NCBI RefSeq assembly: GCF_021044825.1
Contig: NZ_JAJNOC010000011.1
Location: forward strand, 62,001 to 126,000
Source: Massilia phyllostachyos
GTDB lineage: Bacteria; Pseudomonadota; Gammaproteobacteria; Burkholderiales; Burkholderiaceae_D
DNA: 64,000 nt
Reading direction: 5' to 3'
In this document: positions 24,921-33,480 of the stretch, piece after piece
Position numbering within the stretch: the stretch's first letter is position 1
How the letters are laid out: every line of letters starts with the position of its first letter
The notes under the pieces: generated by a model
Told to the model about the DNA's origin: nothing
The model's database searches: none
The model's input: the letters and a program-made list of their open reading frames with translations, nothing else
Program-made: the position numbers and the translations under genes

Positions 24921-26186
24921 ATGAAAAAACTCCATTACCTGCTGTTCAGCGCCACCCTCCTGATGGGCACGGCGACCAATGCCCAGATCAAGGTCGAGAT
25001 CGCCGGTGTCGGCAGCAACCAGATCCCGGTCGCGGTCGCGGCCTTTGCCGACGAATCGATCGCGCCAGCGCAGATCTCCGCCATCATCCGCGCCGACCTC
25101 GAGCGCAGTGGCGTATTCAAGGTCATCGACGCCGGCCAGGTCATCAGCGACAGCGCCAGCATCGATCTCGCCGCCTTCAAGGCCAAGGGCGCCGACGCCC
25201 TGGTGGTCGGCAGCGTGGCGCGCCAGGCCGACGGCCGCATCGCGGTCCGCTACAAATTGCACGACACGGTCAAGGGCGCCGCCATCTCGCAGCTGGGCGG
25301 CGAAGTCCAGCCGAAATACACCCGCCTGCAGGCGCACCGCATCGCCGACGACGTCTACGAAAAACTGACCGGCGTGCGCGGCATCTTTTCGACCCGCATC
25401 GCCTATGTGAAGGAAGACAAGGCCGGCCGCAACTACAGCCTGGTGGTGTCGGATGCCGACGGCGAGAACGAAGTGGTGGCCGCGCGCGGTCGCGAGCCGA
25501 TCATCTCGCCTGCCTGGTCGCCGGACGGCACCAAGGTCGCCTACGTCTCAATGGAAGACCGCAAACCGGTGGTCTACCTGCAAGACCTGATGACCGGCCG
25601 CCGCAACGTGATCTCTAACGTCAAGGGCAACAACTCGGCGCCGTCGTGGTCGCCGGACGGGAGCCTGCTGGCCGTAGCCCTGTCGAAGGACGGCAACACC
25701 GAAATCTATACCGTGCGTCCGGACGGCAGCGGCCACCGCCGCCTGACCAACAATCCGGCCATCGACAGCGAGCCGCAGTTTTCCAGCGACGGCCAGAGCA
25801 TCTATTTCATGAGCGACCGCAGCGGCGGCCCGCAGATCTACAAGATGAGTGTCGCGGGCGGCAACGCCACCCGCCTGACCTTCAACGGCAATTACAACAT
25901 CAGCCCGCGCGTGTCTTCCGACGGCAAGACCCTGGCCTGGATTTCCCAGCGCAACGGCGGTTTCTCCCTTTATGCGATGGACCTGGCGAGCGGCCAGGAA
26001 CTGCGCCTGGCCGATGGGGCCACCGAACCGAGTTTTTCGCCTAACGGCAAGTACATCATGTATGCGATCAAGGGCGGCGGGCGTGCCTCGCTCGCCGTGG
26101 TATCGGTAGATGGACGGGTCAAGCAGCGCTTGAGCACCAATGCGGGAAACATTCGGGAGCCCAGCTGGGGTCCCTTCATGAAGTAA
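24921..26186 (+). CDS. tolB: Tol-Pal system beta-propeller protein TolB
   Basis: Periplasmic six-bladed propeller that binds Pal and TolA. The 421-residue protein has a signal peptide ending at TNAQ, an N-terminal D1 domain (about 22-160) and WD40-like blades with repeated ISPAWSPDGTKVAYVS and SWSPDGSLLAVALS units. It continues the tol operon and is followed by pal 36 nt later. Confidence 0.97.
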   Translation: MKKLHYLLFSATLLMGTATNAQIKVEIAGVGSNQIPVAVAAFADESIAPAQISAIIRADLERSGVFKVIDAGQVISDSASIDLAAFKAKGADALVVGSVARQADGRIAVRYKLHDTVKGAAISQLGGEVQPKYTRLQAHRIADDVYEKLTGVRGIFSTRIAYVKEDKAGRNYSLVVSDADGENEVVAARGREPIISPAWSPDGTKVAYVSMEDRKPVVYLQDLMTGRRNVISNVKGNNSAPSWSPDGSLLAVALSKDGNTEIYTVRPDGSGHRRLTNNPAIDSEPQFSSDGQSIYFMSDRSGGPQIYKMSVAGGNATRLTFNGNYNISPRVSSDGKTLAWISQRNGGFSLYAMDLASGQELRLADGATEPSFSPNGKYIMYAIKGGGRASLAVVSVDGRVKQRLSTNAGNIREPSWGPFMK

Positions 26187-26222
26187 AGAAGTAAAAACTT
26201 TTAATAGACAAGGAGAAAAACC

Positions 26223-26750
26223 GTGCGCAACTTCCAGAAACTCGCCCTCATCGCTTCGGCCGCCCTGCTGACCGCCTGCTCGTCGACCAAGCTGCAGGAA
26301 ACCCCGGTCGTCGAAAAGACCCCGACCCCGGAAGCAGCTCCGCCGGCACAGCCGGACACCCGTGAAGTCCGTCCAGTCGAGACCGGCAGCGTCGATCCGC
26401 TGAACGATCCGAAAGGCGTGCTGGCCAACCGCAGCGTCTACTTCGACTACGACAGCTTCGTCGTGCGCGAAGACGGCAAGCCGGTCGTCGCCAACCACTC
26501 GGGCTACCTGACCAAGAACACCGGTCGCAAGATCCTGATCCAAGGTAACACCGACGAACGCGGCGGCACCGAGTACAACCTGGCCCTGGGCCAGAAGCGT
26601 GCCGAAGCCGTCCGTCGCGCCATGGGCGCCCTGGGCGTGTCGGACAACCAGATGGAAGCCGTCTCGCTGGGCGAAGAAAAGCCGAAAGCCACCGGCAGCG
26701 ACGAAGCCGCCTGGGCTGAAAACCGTCGTGCCGACATCGTCTACCAATAA
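26223..26750 (+). CDS. pal: Peptidoglycan-associated lipoprotein Pal
   Basis: Outer-membrane lipoprotein that binds peptidoglycan and TolB. The protein has 175 residues, a lipobox LLTAC with Cys19, and an OmpA-like domain (about 70-175) with VYFDYDSF, GNTDERGGTEYNLALGQKRAEAV and the C-terminal ENRRADIVY. The start codon is GTG, well supported by AAGGAG 8 nt upstream. Confidence 0.97.
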   Translation: MRNFQKLALIASAALLTACSSTKLQETPVVEKTPTPEAAPPAQPDTREVRPVETGSVDPLNDPKGVLANRSVYFDYDSFVVREDGKPVVANHSGYLTKNTGRKILIQGNTDERGGTEYNLALGQKRAEAVRRAMGALGVSDNQMEAVSLGEEKPKATGSDEAAWAENRRADIVYQ

Positions 26751-26810
26751 TAGTTCATTGGCTAAACCTTAAGTCGGCTGATGCGCCTTAAGCGTGGGCG
26801 CATTGACAGC

Positions 26811-26848
26811 GGGGCGGATGGCAGTCAGACTGCATCCGCCCCGTTTTT
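26811..26848 (+). terminator. Intrinsic terminator after pal
   Basis: GGGGCGGATG paired with CATCCGCCCC around a 12-nt inner sequence, followed by GTTTTT. It ends about 30 nt before cpoB, so read-through or a separate promoter must serve cpoB. Confidence 0.8.
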
Positions 26849-26866
26849 ACTCTGCAACCGGAAAGA

Positions 26867-27631
26867 TTGACTGCCATGATGAAACTGTCCCCGTCCCGTC
26901 TCGCCTGCCTGGTCCTGGCAGCCTGGCTGCCGCTGCAGGCTCACGCCGGCCTGCTCGACGACGACGAAGCCCGCAAGGCCATCCTCGACCTGCGCGCCAA
27001 GGTCGACGCCATCGCCCGCGACCTGAACGCCCGCATCGAGACCAAGTCGGACAAGACCGTCCAGCTCGACATGCTGAACCAGCACGAACAGACCATGCAG
27101 GAAATCGCGCGCCTGCGCGGCCAGATCGAAGTCCTGGCCAACCAGATCAGCCGCGCCCAGGAAGGCCAGAAGCAGCTCTACGCCGACCTCGATTCGCGCA
27201 TCAAGAAGCTCGAGCCGCGCGAGGAAACCGTGGACGGCCAGACCGCCCAAGTGCTGCCGGCGGAAAAGACCACCTATGAGAACGCCACCGCGCTGTTCCA
27301 GTCCGGCGACTACAAGGGCGCCGCCACCGCGCTGCAGGAATTCGTGCGGCGCTATCCGGATTCGGCCTACGCCTCGAACGCCCAGTACTGGCTCGGCAAC
27401 GCCTGGTACGCGCTGGGCGACTACAAGAAGGCGATCGCTGCCCAGGAAGTCGTCACCTCCACCTACGGCGAGAGCGCCAAGGTGCCGGACGCCATGCTGA
27501 ACATCGCCAGCAGCTACGCCCTGCTGAAGGACAGCAAGAACGCCAAGAAGGCGCTGCAGCAGCTGGTCTCCAAATACCCGGAGTCGAGCGCCGCCAAGAC
27601 GGCCAAGGACCGCCTGGCCTCGCTCAAGTAA
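26867..27631 (+). CDS. cpoB: Cell division coordinator CpoB
   Basis: Periplasmic TPR protein (formerly YbgF) that coordinates Tol-Pal constriction with PBP1B. The 254-residue protein has a signal peptide ending in LQAHA, a coiled-coil trimerisation region (about 35-115) and TPR repeats (about 135-254) with YPDSAYASNAQYWLGNAWY and YPESSAAKTAKDRL. The first Met pair makes the exact start uncertain by four residues. Confidence 0.95.
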   Translation: MTAMMKLSPSRLACLVLAAWLPLQAHAGLLDDDEARKAILDLRAKVDAIARDLNARIETKSDKTVQLDMLNQHEQTMQEIARLRGQIEVLANQISRAQEGQKQLYADLDSRIKKLEPREETVDGQTAQVLPAEKTTYENATALFQSGDYKGAATALQEFVRRYPDSAYASNAQYWLGNAWYALGDYKKAIAAQEVVTSTYGESAKVPDAMLNIASSYALLKDSKNAKKALQQLVSKYPESSAAKTAKDRLASLK

Positions 27632-27653
27632 GCCTGGCTTGCGTGATGGGGAT

Positions 27654-27682
27654 TTGACAGCATCGCTGTCTCCCCCTATAAT
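27654..27682 (+). promoter_or_regulatory. Consensus sigma-70 promoter of tRNA-Lys
   Basis: A perfect TTGACA (27654-27659), a 17-nt spacer and a perfect TATAAT (27677-27682), placing the transcript start 7-8 nt before the tRNA. Confidence 0.93.
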
Positions 27683-27694
27683 CTCGCTTCTTTC

Positions 27695-27770
27695 GGGTCG
27701 TTAGCTCAGCTGGTAGAGCAGCGGACTTTTAATCCGTTGGTCGCAGGTTCGAATCCCGCACGGCCTACCA
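27695..27770 (+). tRNA. tRNA-Lys (anticodon UUU)
   Basis: A 76-nt cloverleaf: acceptor GGGTCGT, D arm with AGCTCAGCTGGTAGAGC, anticodon loop CTTTTAA with anticodon TTT, T arm GGTTCGAATCC, and an encoded CCA end. Confidence 0.98.
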
Positions 27771-27782
27771 CGAATACACAGG

Positions 27783-27815
27783 AAGCCCACGAATTTCGGT
27801 TCGTGGGCTTTTTGC
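27783..27815 (+). terminator. Intrinsic terminator after tRNA-Lys
   Basis: An 11-bp stem, AAGCCCACGAA with TTCGTGGGCTT, followed by TTTG. It starts 12 nt after the tRNA. Confidence 0.9.
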
Positions 27816-27860
27816 TTTGCAGGGTTACGGTTGTGCTCGCTACGGCGCAAATGCCGCGCA

Positions 27861-28283
27861 TCAGCGCCGCGCCAGCGTCGCCCTCACCTCGATGACTTCC
27901 GCCAAGCGCGACTGCGGCACATAGCGCATCAGCATCTCGTCATTCTTCAAGTCAAAGCGCATCAGGACCTTGCCGTCGTGCGACACATAGGTATCGTCCG
28001 AGACCGCGGACAAGCGCATCGGCCGCTGGCGATCGATGCGGGTCCAGATGCCGCTGTAGCCGGGTTCCACCTGCAGCCGCCAGCCATTCGACAGCCGGTA
28101 CTGGCCGCTGACCGCGTCCGGATCGGCGTCGAGCACGCGTCCGCCGCGCGGTGGCGCGGTGACCTGCACGCTGGACACGGCGGACTGGCCGGTGGCGGGA
28201 TAGTCGGACGCACCGGATTGGGCGGCAGCGGGGGCCGCCGATAACACCAGGGTGGCAGACAGTGCCAGGGAGTGGATACGCAT
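27861..28283 (-). CDS. Hypothetical secreted protein
   Basis: A 140-residue protein with a signal peptide (MRIHSLALSATLVLSAAPAAAQ) and an AGGA ribosome site before the ATG at 28283. The mature part contains RLSNGWRLQVEPGYSGIWTRI and a region ending in VIEVRATLARR, which suggest a small beta-rich periplasmic domain. I do not recognise a family. Related proteins without assigned function probably occur in sister genera. It stands alone, convergent with the tRNA unit. Confidence 0.7.
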   Translation of the reverse strand: MRIHSLALSATLVLSAAPAAAQSGASDYPATGQSAVSSVQVTAPPRGGRVLDADPDAVSGQYRLSNGWRLQVEPGYSGIWTRIDRQRPMRLSAVSDDTYVSHDGKVLMRFDLKNDEMLMRYVPQSRLAEVIEVRATLARR

Positions 28284-28861
28284 GATCGTTCCTCGCGAAA
28301 CAGACTGGAGATGACCGATGCCGGTCATGCCGGCGCCGGGGCTATCAGCTAGGACGCGTCACCATGTCTGCAAGTTCCGCATCCATCCAGCGAGGTCATG
28401 GGCGGCGATACTGTTGGTTTCCACCTACGTTGAGCGCGGGTTACTTGACATTCTTCCGCCCGGGCGAGATATTGATGTAATACGTTGTCTCACGGCAATC
28501 CATTGAAATGTAAGGAAACGTGTGCGGCCTTGTGCGCACCGTCCCAGCATGTAAAATGAATAACGTCCCGTGCAAGTCATCATGCATGAGCCGAGCAGGC
28601 TTGCGCAACATTGGCGGATCATTGAAGTCGAAGCTTGGGTACATAGACAGCATGTCCAGAACAACTCTTCCGCACTTCCCCATCGCACGCAGGCACTGCG
28701 CGGCGATCCCGCAGTGCGATCCCAGCTTCCCATCCGTCCGGCTTGCCTGAGCTCGGCGAGCCATTCACAGGCCCCGCCGAGCCCCATTCAGAATTCCGCT
28801 CTCACGAGCATCGACCATAGGACGCCTGTCTCCAATGGAGACGGCAACAAGGAGACTTTTC
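28284..28861. other. 578-nt region without a recognised gene
   Basis: Its base composition is lower in GC than its surroundings. A possible promoter lies at 28530-28557 (TTGTGC, 16 nt, TAAAAT), giving a leader of nearly 300 nt to the small gene at 28862. A hairpin GTCTCC-AAT-GGAGAC lies just before that gene, at about 28828-28842. The reading frames present look random. Confidence 0.45.
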
Positions 28862-29038
28862 ATGAATACCGAGCATTCGCATCCGACCATCCATTCGGCC
28901 ACCGTCGACCGCAGCACGCCGTCGGCGCCGAAACGTACATTTGCCAAGAGCATCGTGTCGAACCGCCTGCGCCAGCGCGTCAGCGTCGCGCTCGGCCTGT
29001 GCCTCGGCCTGGCCGCCCTGGTCATCGCCTTCGAATAA
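28862..29038 (+). CDS. Small single-span membrane protein (58 aa), function unknown
   Basis: The start MNTEHSHPTIHSATVDRS has AAGGAGA 6 nt upstream. The first 40 residues are polar, with a basic patch (KRTFAKSIVSNRLRQR), then one hydrophobic helix (VSVALGLCLGLAALVIAF) ends the protein. This is a tail-anchored, N-in topology. A very strong terminator follows 26 nt after the stop. The ribosome site and terminator support a real gene. I do not recognise a family. Confidence 0.6.
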   Translation: MNTEHSHPTIHSATVDRSTPSAPKRTFAKSIVSNRLRQRVSVALGLCLGLAALVIAFE

Positions 29039-29064
29039 GTTCGCCGCCCCATCCCCGGGGCGCA

Positions 29065-29102
29065 AAAAAGGGCGCGGCGCCTTCCAGCGCCGCGCCCTTT
29101 TT
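29065..29102. terminator. Strong bidirectional intrinsic terminator
   Basis: A 16-bp perfect stem (AAAAAGGGCGCGGCGC with its complement), loop CTTCCA, flanked by A and T runs. It serves the small membrane-protein gene and the convergent chemoreceptor gene. Confidence 0.93.
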
Positions 29103-29119
29103 CATGACGCTACGTAGCG

Positions 29120-30877
29120 TCAGAACTCTTCCCACCCTTCCGTCGCATCGACCGGCTGCGCCTGCTTGGCGCCGCGTGCCTGGCCTTTCGCTGCCGAGGA
29201 TGCTGACTGCGCAGCTTTGGTGGCTGGCTTTACGGCCTTCTTTGCAGCAGGCTTGGCTGCCGGGCTTGTGGCGATGCGCGCCTGCGGCTTGGCCAGCTTG
29301 GCGACGGCCGCCGGCACTGCCGGGGCGCCAGAAACGTCGAGACGGAAAGTGCCCACCGCCTGCGCCAGCGCGCGCGCTTCTTCCTGCAGCGCCTGGGCTG
29401 CCGCCGAGGCTTCCTCGACCAGCGCCGCGTTCTGCTGCGTCACTTGGTCCATCTGGGTCACGGCGCTGTTGATCTGCTCGATGCCGGCGGTCTGTTCCTG
29501 GCTGGCGGCGCTGATCTCGCTGATGATGTCGGTCACCCGGCCCACGCTCTGGACGATCTCGGCCATGGTGGCGCCGGCCTGGTCCACCAGTTCCGAGCCG
29601 TGGTGCACTTTCTCGACCGAGTCGTCGATCAGCTCCTTGATTTCCTTGGCTGCCGCGGCCGAACGCTGGGCCAGGTTGCGCACCTCGCCCGCCACCACTG
29701 CGAAGCCGCGGCCCTGCTCGCCGGCGCGGGCGGCTTCCACCGCCGCGTTCAGCGCCAGGATATTGGTCTGGAAGGCGATGCCGTCGATGACGGCGATGAT
29801 GTCGACGATCCGGGTCGCCGAGCTGTTGATGGCGCCCATGGTCTTGACCACCTGCTCCACCACTTCGCCGCCCTTGCCCGCCACTTGCTGGGCCGAGGCC
29901 GCCAGCACATTGGCCTGGCGCGCGTTGTCGGCGTTCTGCTTGACGGTCGAGGTCAGTTCTTCCATCGACGAGGCGGTCTCTTCCAGCGAACCGGCCTGCT
30001 GCTCGGTGCGGCTCGACAGGTCGAGGTTGCCCGCTGCGATCTCGCCGGAGGCGGTAGCGATGGTGTCGGTGCCACCGCGCACTTGCGTGACGATCTTGAC
30101 CAGCGACGCATTCATGTCCTTCAGCGCCTGCAGCAGGCGGCCGGTCTCGTCGCGCGAGTCGACCTCGATCTTCTGGGTCAGGTCGCCGCTCGCTACCTCG
30201 CCGGCGATTTCCACGGCGCGCTCGATCGGACGCACGATGGCGCGCACCAGCAGCCAGCCGACCAGGGCTGCCATCACCAGGCCGAAGGCCAGGCCCGCCA
30301 GGCAGACCAGGCGCACCAGCTCATAGGTCGACTGCGAGTGCTCGTAGTCGGCTTTCGCCACGCGGTTCTGCAGGTCGATCAGCTGGTTGCCGAGGCTACT
30401 GACTGGCTGGAACAGGCGCGACATCTCGCCCGTGAGCAGTTCGACGGCGCGCGCGGTGTCGCCGGCACGCACGGCGGCAAGCGCCGGGTTCAGGCCCTTC
30501 TCCAGGAAGGCCTTGCGCGCTTCGACGAACTTGGACGCCAGCGCTGCTTCCTCGGCGGTGAGCTCGGTGGCCTCGTAGGCTTTCCAGGTCGTCGTCACGA
30601 CGCCGATATTGCTGTCGACTTCCGCCAGCAGCGCGTCGCGCTGCGCCGCATCGGTTGCGCTGACGGCTTTGGCCACATTCATCTGGTTGGTCGTGATCAG
30701 TTGCACCACACGGCTGATCTGGCCAAGCGCGACCAGGCGATTGTCGTACAGGTTCTTCAGCTCCGCATTGGCGGTGCCGAGATTGACGATGCCGACGGTG
30801 GCGCCGATGATGAGTTCAGCTGCGAGGAAGGCGATCACGAAGATCAGCCGCGTCTTGATGGTGATGTGCTTGAACAT
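29120..30877 (-). CDS. Methyl-accepting chemotaxis protein with CheR/CheB docking tail
   Basis: A 585-residue chemoreceptor. One membrane helix lies at about 10-30 and a second at about 190-212. Between them is a four-helix-bundle ligand domain. HAMP follows (about 213-267), then the cytoplasmic signalling hairpin with the conserved tip around EIKELIDDSVEKV and the canonical IDGIAFQTNILALNAAVEAARAGEQGRGFAVVAGEVR stretch. An Ala/Lys-rich linker leads to the C-terminal GWEEF, a version of the xWxxF pentapeptide that tethers the methyltransferase and methylesterase. The start MFKHITIKTRLIFV was chosen over an upstream Met because it is the standard N-terminus. Confidence 0.93.
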   Translation of the reverse strand: MFKHITIKTRLIFVIAFLAAELIIGATVGIVNLGTANAELKNLYDNRLVALGQISRVVQLITTNQMNVAKAVSATDAAQRDALLAEVDSNIGVVTTTWKAYEATELTAEEAALASKFVEARKAFLEKGLNPALAAVRAGDTARAVELLTGEMSRLFQPVSSLGNQLIDLQNRVAKADYEHSQSTYELVRLVCLAGLAFGLVMAALVGWLLVRAIVRPIERAVEIAGEVASGDLTQKIEVDSRDETGRLLQALKDMNASLVKIVTQVRGGTDTIATASGEIAAGNLDLSSRTEQQAGSLEETASSMEELTSTVKQNADNARQANVLAASAQQVAGKGGEVVEQVVKTMGAINSSATRIVDIIAVIDGIAFQTNILALNAAVEAARAGEQGRGFAVVAGEVRNLAQRSAAAAKEIKELIDDSVEKVHHGSELVDQAGATMAEIVQSVGRVTDIISEISAASQEQTAGIEQINSAVTQMDQVTQQNAALVEEASAAAQALQEEARALAQAVGTFRLDVSGAPAVPAAVAKLAKPQARIATSPAAKPAAKKAVKPATKAAQSASSAAKGQARGAKQAQPVDATEGWEEF

Positions 30878-31027
30878 GAAGGCTCTTATAAGAATGGCTG
30901 GAAACAAACATCTTGATCAAGCTTGTCACGCATGGGGCGGATTGACCAGCAGGATTGCGCCCGGCCATAAGCTGGCGTCGTTCAATTGCCACAAAGCATT
31001 AGCACGCCGATATTTTCCAATACATTT

Positions 31028-31047
31028 TTGGCATGTTCATATGCCAA
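31028..31047. promoter_or_regulatory. Palindrome upstream of the cystine symporter gene
   Basis: TTGGCAT-GTTCAT-ATGCCAA, a 7-bp inverted repeat with a 6-nt centre, lies about 85 nt upstream of the symporter start in an AT-rich patch. A TATAAA box follows at 31078. It is a candidate operator, with the regulator unknown. Confidence 0.4.
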
Positions 31048-31131
31048 ACCCACCATCCACGGCGATGCCGGTTTGCCTATAAAATGTCTCATTGATTTCC
31101 GCAGCGCATGAGCTGCTAAGAAAAGGCTCCA

Positions 31132-32532
31132 ATGAATCTCCCCGTGATACTCAACCTGGCCGTCGCCCTGGCCGTCTGCGTGCTGCTCTACCGCTTGCAG
31201 GCGAACCACGTCTCCTTCACCAAGCGCGTCTTCACCGGCCTCGGCGTGGGCGTGGTGCTGGGTGCGGCGATGCAGGCCTTCTACGGCGCCGGCGCGCCCG
31301 CGGTCGTCTCCACCAATGCCTGGCTCGACGTGCTCGGCAGCGGCTACGTGAAGCTACTGCAGATGATTGTCATTCCCCTGATCATGGTCTCGATCGTGCA
31401 GGCCATCCTCAAGCTGCGCAATGCCTCCTCGCTCGGCGCCATCAGCACCCTGACCATCGGCATCCTGCTCGTCACCACGGTCATCGCCGCAGCGATCGGC
31501 ATCCTGATGGCCAAGGTCTTCGGTCTCACCGCCGTGGGCCTCACCGCCTCGGCCGCGGAAGTGGCGCGCGGTGAATACCTGCAGGGCAATCTGGCGACGG
31601 CCAAGGAAATCTCGCTGCCGAGCATGATCCTCTCCTTTATTCCGGCCAATCCCTTCCTCGACATGACGGGGGCGCGCAAGACCTCGACCATCGCGGTGGT
31701 GGTGTTCTCGATCTTCATCGGCATCTCGGCCACCGGCATCGCCGGCAAGAAGCCGGAAGTGTTCGAGTCCTTCAGCGGTTTCGTGCACGTGGCCCACGTC
31801 ATCATCATGCGCATGGTGACCCTGGTGCTGCGCCTGACGCCGTTCGGTGTGTTCGCCCTGATGGCGATGGTGGTGTCGAGCTCGAGCCTGCAGGACATCC
31901 TCGGCCTGGCCAGCTTCGTCGCCGCCTCCTATTGCGCACTGGCGCTGATGTTCTGCGTGCACTTGCTGATGGTGACCGGCAGCGGCTTGAACCCCTTGCG
32001 CTATGCGAAGAAAATCTTCCCGGTGCTGGCCTTCGCCTTCACCTCGCGCACCAGCGCCGGCAGCATTCCGATGAGCGTGGCGACCCAGACCGCGCGCCTG
32101 GGCACGCCGGAAGGCATCGCCAACTTCGCCGCCTCCTTCGGCGCCACCATCGGCCAGAACGGCTGCGCCGGCATCTATCCGGCGATGCTGGCGGTGATGA
32201 TCGCGCCAACCGTCGGCATCGATCCGATGACGGCGTCCTTCCTGCTGCCGCTGCTGGCGATCATCGCCTTCGGCTCGATCGGCGTGGCCGGGGTCGGCGG
32301 GGGCGCCACCTTCGCGGCGCTGATCGTGCTGTCGGCGATGGACTTGCCGGTGGCGCTGGCGGGCCTCCTGATCTCGGTCGAGCCACTGATCGACATGGGC
32401 CGCACCGCGCTCAACGTGAGCGGCTCGATCGCCGCCGGCACCGTTACCGGCCGCGTGCTCGGCCAGCAGGACATGCGGGTATTCGAGAGCGACGCCGAGA
32501 TCAACCTGGATGCCGAAGAACGCGCCGTGTAA
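31132..32532 (+). CDS. tcyP: L-cystine/cation symporter TcyP (DAACS family)
   Basis: A 466-residue membrane transporter for cystine, of the dicarboxylate/amino acid:cation symporter family. About eight to nine hydrophobic helices are visible, with the family motifs KLLQMIVIPLIMVSIVQAI, AFTSRTSAGSIPMS (the serine-rich re-entrant loop), NGCAGIYPAMLAVMIAP and SIGVAGVGGGATFAALIVLS. It is closest by pattern to TcyP/YdjN rather than to GltP or DctA. It stands alone. Confidence 0.9.
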   Translation: MNLPVILNLAVALAVCVLLYRLQANHVSFTKRVFTGLGVGVVLGAAMQAFYGAGAPAVVSTNAWLDVLGSGYVKLLQMIVIPLIMVSIVQAILKLRNASSLGAISTLTIGILLVTTVIAAAIGILMAKVFGLTAVGLTASAAEVARGEYLQGNLATAKEISLPSMILSFIPANPFLDMTGARKTSTIAVVVFSIFIGISATGIAGKKPEVFESFSGFVHVAHVIIMRMVTLVLRLTPFGVFALMAMVVSSSSLQDILGLASFVAASYCALALMFCVHLLMVTGSGLNPLRYAKKIFPVLAFAFTSRTSAGSIPMSVATQTARLGTPEGIANFAASFGATIGQNGCAGIYPAMLAVMIAPTVGIDPMTASFLLPLLAIIAFGSIGVAGVGGGATFAALIVLSAMDLPVALAGLLISVEPLIDMGRTALNVSGSIAAGTVTGRVLGQQDMRVFESDAEINLDAEERAV

Positions 32533-32698
32533 GCGCCCTCCCACGCGGGAACTTCCACTAAATGGAAGAGAAAAACGTGGGCTTGTAAGACCCTTCCGAC
32601 GCTATGGCGAGCCGGTCCGGAAGGGCCGCAATCGTGCGCTTTGCGGCTGCGGAATCCGTCTATGATGACGCCATGTCAACATCGACGACGGACTGGTG

Positions 32699-33460
32699 AT
32701 GGAACAAAAGTGGCCGCAGGAAGTCTGGCTGGTCAGGCACGGACAGAGCGCAGGCAATGTCGCACGCGATCTGGCGGAAGCAGCCGCCGGACACCGCATC
32801 GACATCGCCGACCGCGACGTCGACGTGCCGCTGTCGGAACTCGGCGAACGGCAAGCGCAGGCGCTCGGCTCCTGGTTCGCGGCGCTGCCGCCGGAACTGC
32901 AGCCGACCGTGGTCCTGCACTCGCCCTACGTGCGCGCTTTTGAAACCGCCAACATCATGATGCAGCGCCTGGACCGCTCGCGCCTCGTGGTCGAATCCGA
33001 CGAGCGCCTGCGCGAGAAGGAATTCGGCATCCTCGACCGCCTCACCACCCACGGCATCGCCCACTATCATCCCGAGCTGTACGAACAGCGCCAGCACGTC
33101 GGCAAGTTCTACTTCCGCCCGCCCGGCGGCGAGAGCTGGTGCGACGTGATCCTGCGCCTGCGCAACGTGATCGATACCCTCACCCGCGAGTACTGCGGCG
33201 AGCGCGTGCTGATCGTCGCACATCAAGTCACGGTCAATTGCTTCCGCTACCTGTTCGAACGCCTCAGCGAGAAAACCATCCTCGAGTTCGACCGCGCCGG
33301 CGACGTGCCGAACTGCTCGGTCACCTCCTACGAATTCGACCCCAGCCTCGGCAAGGGCGGGCACCTGGCGCTGCGCCTGGTGAACTTCGTGGCGCCGCTC
33401 GAAGCGACCGGCACGCCGGTCACCGCGAGCAAGGACCTGCCCGCCGCGCCCAAGGCCTAA
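32699..33460 (+). CDS. Histidine phosphatase family protein (phosphoglycerate-mutase-like)
   Basis: A 253-residue protein. The phosphohistidine motif LVRHGQSAGN lies at residues 10-19 and the second active-site His in VLIVAHQVTVNCFRYL. It belongs to the branch-1 histidine phosphatases. The substrate cannot be told from sequence. The start MEQKWPQEVWLVRHG was chosen over the GTG directly before it. The next gene starts 20 nt downstream, so the pair is probably co-transcribed. Confidence 0.85.
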   Translation: MEQKWPQEVWLVRHGQSAGNVARDLAEAAAGHRIDIADRDVDVPLSELGERQAQALGSWFAALPPELQPTVVLHSPYVRAFETANIMMQRLDRSRLVVESDERLREKEFGILDRLTTHGIAHYHPELYEQRQHVGKFYFRPPGGESWCDVILRLRNVIDTLTREYCGERVLIVAHQVTVNCFRYLFERLSEKTILEFDRAGDVPNCSVTSYEFDPSLGKGGHLALRLVNFVAPLEATGTPVTASKDLPAAPKA

Positions 33461-33480
33461 CCGAGTACGCCACCGACACC

